A model generated the notes under the pieces. That model ran no database searches, was not told the origin of the DNA, and saw nothing but the letters and a program-made list of their open reading frames with translations. The position numbers were made by a program, and so were the translations under genes. Source: Bacteroidales bacterium (GTDB lineage: Bacteria; Bacteroidota; Bacteroidia; Bacteroidales; P3). Taken from it: a DNA stretch of 60,266 nt. Positions 56,444 through 60,266 of this stretch are shown piece after piece; position 1 is the first letter of the stretch, and each line of letters starts with the position of its first letter. The stretch is taken from contig JAFRRK010000021.1 of the NCBI GenBank assembly GCA_017428115.1, positions 1-60,266 of the forward strand. The letters run 5' to 3'.

Positions 56444-57010
56444 ATGACGCTTTTTGAGTCGTTTGGACTGGCTTTGGCACTTAGTGTTGACAGTTTGGTG
56501 GTATCCACTACTAGTGCTTTTAAGAGTAAGATGCCCTGGTGTAGAGGACTGCTTATGGCTGTGGTGTTTGCTTTTTTTCAGGGTCTTTTCCCTTTACTGG
56601 GAGCTTTGCTGGGTGAGGCATGTCATTCGTTTGTGGCAGCAATTGACCATTGGATTGCTTTTGGGCTGCTGCTTTTGGTGGGAGGTAAGATGATATGGGA
56701 TGGTTGCCATGGTGAGAATGTTGATAATTCGCTTGATGTAACTCTTCTCTCCACGATGTGCTTGTTGGGGGTGGCTACCAGCATTGATGCCTTTGTGGTG
56801 GGCATCGGCTTTGGTTTGAATAGTAATCTGAGTGATACGATTACTACGGTACTGATTATCTTCTTCGTTACTTTTGTGGCAACGTTGATAGGAGTTGCTT
56901 TGGGTAAGCGTAACATACCCGTGCCCGACAGGGTTGCCACCATAATGGCAGGGGTTGTCCTTATCGGATTGGGTGCTTACACCCTTGTTGAGCATCTTGT
57001 GTTTATCTAG
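56444..57010 (+). CDS. mntP: manganese efflux pump MntP
   Basis: 188 residues, six predicted membrane helices in two homologous halves. The MntP acidic motifs are present: ALALSVDSLVVST near 11-23 and GVATSIDAFVVGIGFG near 106-121. Exports Mn2+ (Ca2+/Mn2+ cation-exporter-like fold). Starts 9 bp after terC. Its last 4 bp overlap the stop of the convergent lipoprotein gene. Confidence 0.94.
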   Translation: MTLFESFGLALALSVDSLVVSTTSAFKSKMPWCRGLLMAVVFAFFQGLFPLLGALLGEACHSFVAAIDHWIAFGLLLLVGGKMIWDGCHGENVDNSLDVTLLSTMCLLGVATSIDAFVVGIGFGLNSNLSDTITTVLIIFFVTFVATLIGVALGKRNIPVPDRVATIMAGVVLIGLGAYTLVEHLVFI

Positions 57011-57834
57011 TGCTGTATCACTAGTTCCATTTCTATTGGGTAGTGGTCGGAGATGTAAGGCACTCCATAATTGCCGTTAAGTGTGCGGAAATGACGCACT
57101 TGGCAGTTGCGTACAAAGAAGTGGTCTATGCGTGCGGGCGAGTGGTTGCCAAAGGCATTGTAGGTGTATGCGGTGTCGCTTACAGGGGCAATGTCGCGTG
57201 CTGACAGCAGATGGTATTGTGCAAGAGGGAGGAAGATGCTGTCCTCAATATCTGAGTTCATATCGCCTCCTAGGATAAGTGGGCCTTCGTATTTGTTGGC
57301 CATTTGGCACAGTAGCAGCACCGATTGTTTACGAGCTTCGCTCCCCATGTGGTCTAGATGTGTGTTGAGATAAGTGAAACTATGGCCTGTGCGAGTGTCT
57401 TCAAAGGTGGCGGTGGTTACGGTGCGCCGGCAGGCGGCATCCCATCCATAACTGACGCTGTCGGGAGTTTCGCTTAGCCAGTAGGTGTGCCAGCCTATTA
57501 GCTTAAGGCGGTCGTAGTTGTAGTAAATGCACATGCTTTCGCCCGAAGTGTCGCCGTCGTCGCGACCTACGCCTATTCGCCAATAGTGGTTTCCAAGAGC
57601 GCTGTCGAGATAAGCCATCTGGTCTGGGAGTACCTCCTGCATGCCAATGGCATCGGGCATTTCTTGTAGTATCATTGATGCAACTGCCGCTCGGCGGTGG
57701 GCCCAGTCGTTGTCGCCATCGTTTGCCCAGATGCCGTTGTAGCGCACATTGAAAGACATGATACTAAGGCTTTGTTCCTGACAGCTGCAAAGTGTAAGCA
57801 CTGCCAATGGTAGTAATAGTAAAAATCTTTTCAT
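57007..57834 (-). CDS. endonuclease/exonuclease/phosphatase (EEP)-family lipoprotein
   Basis: 275 residues. Lipoprotein signal with lipobox Cys18 (TLCSC). EEP motifs: SFNVRYNG, GMQEV with catalytic Glu, LNTHLDHMG, LGGDMNSD and YISDHYPI with the catalytic Asp-His pair. Substrate could be a nucleic acid, inositol phosphate or sphingomyelin-like lipid. Outer-membrane or periplasmic anchored. The next gene upstream (thioredoxin-like) ends 5 bp before its start, so they are probably co-transcribed. Confidence 0.9.
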   Translation of the reverse strand: MKRFLLLLPLAVLTLCSCQEQSLSIMSFNVRYNGIWANDGDNDWAHRRAAVASMILQEMPDAIGMQEVLPDQMAYLDSALGNHYWRIGVGRDDGDTSGESMCIYYNYDRLKLIGWHTYWLSETPDSVSYGWDAACRRTVTTATFEDTRTGHSFTYLNTHLDHMGSEARKQSVLLLCQMANKYEGPLILGGDMNSDIEDSIFLPLAQYHLLSARDIAPVSDTAYTYNAFGNHSPARIDHFFVRNCQVRHFRTLNGNYGVPYISDHYPIEMELVIQH

Positions 57835-57839
57835 GGTGT

Positions 57840-58385
57840 TTATTTAATGTTTTCGATAGCCTCGATGGTCCAGTTTTGGAAGAATTCAAGCACTTTCTTG
57901 CGGTCGTAGCTTTTACCCTCTTCTAGGTAGGCGCTGTTTTGTATGTGTAGCACTTCGCCCTCTTTGCCCAGTATCACAAGCACGGGGTATCCGAATCGGC
58001 CAGGGTTGCCCAGCCTTTTGAGCATATCAGCATTTTTATGTTCTTTAGAGGTGTTGAGGTGGATGTATATGAAATGTTTGTTGATTAGGTCGTTGATTTC
58101 TTGGTCGGAGGTGATAAAGTGGGCAAAACGCAGACACCAGGGACACCAGTTGCCCCCTACTTGGCAAACTACTAGTCGGTTTGTGTTGCGGGCCTCTTCC
58201 AGAGCTTGGTCTATCTGCTCCATGGGGTTGAGCTCTTCGTTGTATACCTTTTTTAGGGTTTCGCCTTGGTCGGCAATGCTCTGTTCGGTTGCAGGTTTGT
58301 TTGTCTTGTTAGTCCCTTTTTTCTGCTGGGCAATGGCTGGCATGGCCAGTAGGAGGGCAATGGCTAGAACGAGTGTTTTGTACAT
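57840..58385 (-). CDS. secreted thioredoxin-like protein
   Basis: 181 residues. Signal peptide 1-19 (ending PAIA). After a low-complexity Lys/Thr/Asn linker, the thioredoxin-like fold has CxxC as C81-P-W-C84 (GGNWCPWCLRF), then YIHLNTSKEHKN and FGYPVLVILGKEG with the cis-Pro loop. Likely a periplasmic disulfide or redox protein. Probable operon with the EEP lipoprotein. Confidence 0.88.
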   Translation of the reverse strand: MYKTLVLAIALLLAMPAIAQQKKGTNKTNKPATEQSIADQGETLKKVYNEELNPMEQIDQALEEARNTNRLVVCQVGGNWCPWCLRFAHFITSDQEINDLINKHFIYIHLNTSKEHKNADMLKRLGNPGRFGYPVLVILGKEGEVLHIQNSAYLEEGKSYDRKKVLEFFQNWTIEAIENIK

Positions 58386-58430
58386 GATTTTGATGATTAA
58401 TGGGTTATAATTTGTAAATAGGTGTAATCG

Positions 58431-58796
58431 TTAGTATATTTTGCTCCATACTTCTTCGATGTATGTCTTGAAGTCGATATAGACCCGTACTTCGGTATAG
58501 TATTCTAGTTGTGGGTCGGTAGTGTCGGTCAATTTCTCGTCGGCCATGGAGGCTAGTTTCAAGGTAAGTGAACGCACATCATCTGGCGTGGTGTTGCGGG
58601 CTAGGACGGTGTTGTCGTTGACTGGCTCGTAGAAGTTGTAGAAGGTGGTTTGAAAAGTCTGCTCGATTTCGGTTTCTTCTAGATACTTGGGCATGTGGTA
58701 TATCTGCCAGAATATTTGGTAGTCCATTTTGTCTTCCTTACGTGAACAACCACAGAGGCAGCTGACGGTAAGGAGTATTAATAGCCAAGGTTTCAT
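58431..58796 (-). CDS. small lipoprotein of unknown function
   Basis: 121 residues from the ATG at 58796, which starts a lipoprotein signal with lipobox Cys18 (SCLCGC). A longer open frame begins at 58880, but the promoter box at 58857-58865 lies inside that extension, so the shorter start is favoured. The mature part is acidic, with no recognised domain. Monocistronic-looking, just upstream of the thioredoxin-like gene. Confidence 0.7.
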   Translation of the reverse strand: MKPWLLILLTVSCLCGCSRKEDKMDYQIFWQIYHMPKYLEETEIEQTFQTTFYNFYEPVNDNTVLARNTTPDDVRSLTLKLASMADEKLTDTTDPQLEYYTEVRVYIDFKTYIEEVWSKIY

Positions 58797-58856
58797 GGTT
58801 TTGTAGTTGTGTATTAGAATGTTCTTGCTAATAGTTGTCAATGTGCAATTTATTTT

Positions 58857-58865
58857 GCAAAGATA
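58857..58865 (-). promoter_or_regulatory. -7 promoter box for the small lipoprotein
   Basis: Minus-strand TATCTTTGC about 60 bp before the ATG at 58796. Confidence 0.65.
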
Positions 58866-58999
58866 CGATTTTTTCTTCAAATAGGGGAATTATTGTTTTG
58901 GGAAAGTGCATATTTTGGTGTTGTGGTGTTATGCAGATGTTTGGATTTGTGTGTGTTGTTTGTGATTTCTGTTTTTTGTGCCAATGCTTTGAAATAAGA

Positions 59000-59029
59000 A
59001 AAGGGGTCGGGCAGATGCCCGACCCCTTT
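59000..59029. terminator. intrinsic terminator (usable in both directions)
   Basis: AAAGGGGTCGGGC (59000-59012), AGAT loop, GCCCGACCCCTTT (59017-59029). On the minus strand it ends the PLP enzyme gene and is followed by TCTTATTTC. Confidence 0.85.
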
Positions 59030-59045
59030 GTAGTGTGGTTGCTGA

Positions 59046-60251
59046 TTATTGGTTGCTCTCTTCGACCGACTCTCTGATGAGTTGGAAGGTGGCTTCGATA
59101 TCGTTGTCGAGGCCCATGGAGAAACGAATGAGGCCTTCACTCATGCCCATCTCTTTCTGGATGTCTTCGGGAACTTCGGAGCTGGTGCTCTTACCTGAGT
59201 TGGAGAAGAGGGTTTTGAAGTATCCGAGGCTCACGGCTAGGTAGCCAACACCCTTGCGCTGCATAATCTCCATGATGCGGCTGGCGCGGTCGGCTGTGCC
59301 CATGTCGATAGATATCATGCCGCCATAGCCGTAGCCCTCGTTGCGCATTGAGTTGAAGAGTTCGTAGTCGGGATGTTCGGGGAGTCCGGGATAGTTGTAT
59401 TTGAAGCCAACCTCTTTGAAGCGTTTGGCAAGGTACATGGCGTTTTCGCCGTGTTTCTTCATACGGATGTGAAGCGTGTGGAGGTTTTTGAGTATTGAGG
59501 CGGAGCGCATGGGGTCGAGCACTGGGCCGAGGAGCATGCAGGTACCGTTGTTGACATCGATAAGGCTGCCAATGTATTCAGCACTGCCACAGATGGCACC
59601 AGCCACGCAGTCGTTAGTTCCGTTGACATACTTGGTCATGGAATAGACGGTGATGTCAGCGCCCAGGCGGCAGGGGTTGAAGATCATGGGGGTGAACGTG
59701 TTGTCGACAATTAGTTTGGCGCCATGTTCGTGGGCCATGCGGCTGATTTCTGGGACATTGGCAATGCGCAGCAGAGGATTGTTCATTGTCTCGGTGTAGA
59801 CGACCTTGGTGTTGGGGTGTTCGTTGAGGGCACGTTCCACAGCGGCAAGGTCCTGCATGTTGACGAAGGTGGTTTCTACACCAAACTTGGGTAGATAGTT
59901 TGCCATAAAAGCAAAGGTTCCGCCATAGGTGGTCATAGAGCTGATGATGTGGTCGCCAGCCTTTACCTCGTGGAGCAGTGCACTGGTGATGGCGGCAAGG
60001 CCTGAGCCGGTAACCCAAGCGGCCTCTGTGCCTTCCATGGCTGCGAGTGCCTGGCAGAGGGCTAGGTTGGAGGGGTTCCAGTGACGGCTGTAGAGGAAGA
60101 ATCCTTCTGTTTCGCCATGGAAGGTTTCGGTCATAAGGTGTGCCTCGGGGAAGGTGAATGTTGCTGAGTCGCAGATGGCGGGGTTAACGCCACGGTTAGC
60201 ATCGCGGCCATCAAGACGTTGGATGGCTGTTGCGGGATCGAATTGTTTCAT
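59046..60251 (-). CDS. Cys/Met-metabolism PLP enzyme (methionine gamma-lyase or cystathionine gamma-synthase/lyase type)
   Basis: 401 residues. PLP Lys is K207 in YSMTKYVNG; Y54 and R56 (YSRHWNP) are the family phosphate- and substrate-site residues, and IVDNTFTP precedes the lysine. The C-terminal FSMGLDND segment is typical. It catalyses gamma-elimination or replacement on cystathionine, methionine or homoserine esters; the exact activity cannot be read from sequence alone. The gene starts 15 bp from the window's right edge, so upstream context is not visible. Confidence 0.92.
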   Translation of the reverse strand: MKQFDPATAIQRLDGRDANRGVNPAICDSATFTFPEAHLMTETFHGETEGFFLYSRHWNPSNLALCQALAAMEGTEAAWVTGSGLAAITSALLHEVKAGDHIISSMTTYGGTFAFMANYLPKFGVETTFVNMQDLAAVERALNEHPNTKVVYTETMNNPLLRIANVPEISRMAHEHGAKLIVDNTFTPMIFNPCRLGADITVYSMTKYVNGTNDCVAGAICGSAEYIGSLIDVNNGTCMLLGPVLDPMRSASILKNLHTLHIRMKKHGENAMYLAKRFKEVGFKYNYPGLPEHPDYELFNSMRNEGYGYGGMISIDMGTADRASRIMEIMQRKGVGYLAVSLGYFKTLFSNSGKSTSSEVPEDIQKEMGMSEGLIRFSMGLDNDIEATFQLIRESVEESNQ

Positions 60252-60266
60252 TTTTTTTATTTTTTA

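Overview
The window looks like chromosomal DNA of a member of the order Bacteroidales (phylum Bacteroidota). Many genes are preceded by the Bacteroidota -7 box (TAnnTTTG, most often TATCTTTGC). Several secreted proteins end in type IX secretion system (T9SS) C-terminal signals, and a PorD/DUF4835 T9SS component is encoded. Housekeeping markers are gyrB, dnaA, serC/serA, nadE, nfo and rnpB. I saw no phage, integrase, complete insertion sequence or CRISPR array.

Layout. 1-0.9 kb: non-coding, with short direct repeats. 0.9-5.6 kb: a 1576-residue T9SS type B cargo built on a C10 (streptopain-like) protease domain that has lost both catalytic residues. 6.1-12.1 kb: a type III-like restriction-modification operon (res then mod) read out of a structured, terminator-bearing leader RNA that may be a 6S-type RNA. 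12.9-23.6 kb: a duplicated beta-rich protein, a VanX-like dipeptidase, a PIF1-like helicase with HRDC, an NAD synthase with a degenerate glutaminase domain, a small beta-barrel, two SDRs, a second T9SS type B protein and DUF2461. 23.7-27.6 kb: an MFS transporter, an Fe-S aldo/keto reductase and a WYL regulator.

28.3-31.7 kb is the most unusual locus. One promoter precedes about 640 nt of tandem structured RNA units sharing a core related to GCCGTAGCGRAG-n-RTTACTTC, followed by a TROVE/Ro60-like protein and an RtcB RNA ligase. I read this as a bacterial RNA-repair module carrying its own tandem array of Y-RNA-like guides; the RNA part is my inference from base pairing.

31.8-36 kb: TrmO, PAP2 phosphatase, ComB-like phosphatase, a GNA1162/DUF4810 lipoprotein pair and RNase P RNA. 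36.4-37.8 kb: an ECF sigma factor translationally coupled to a one-TM protein that ends in a T9SS type B/gliding-type domain, a candidate surface-secretion-coupled sigma/anti-sigma pair. 38-50.5 kb: nfo, DUF805, PepE, gyrB, PorD, an aminotransferase, an intact C10 protease with a type A T9SS tail, a hydroxyacid dehydrogenase, a flavin reductase and dnaA. 50.5-52 kb: an AT-rich region with a perfect DnaA box, then a dispersed repeat. 52-55.2 kb: serC, serA and an ATP-grasp-like protein. 55.2-57 kb: a leader resembling the yybP-ykoY Mn2+ riboswitch ahead of terC and mntP, a manganese-efflux operon. 57-60.2 kb: an EEP-family lipoprotein, a thioredoxin-like protein, a small lipoprotein and a Cys/Met-metabolism PLP enzyme.

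A dispersed intergenic repeat family occurs three times (27.8-28.2 kb inverted, 42.4-42.6 kb partial, 51.3-51.6 kb). All calls are from reading the sequence; no database search or folding program was run.
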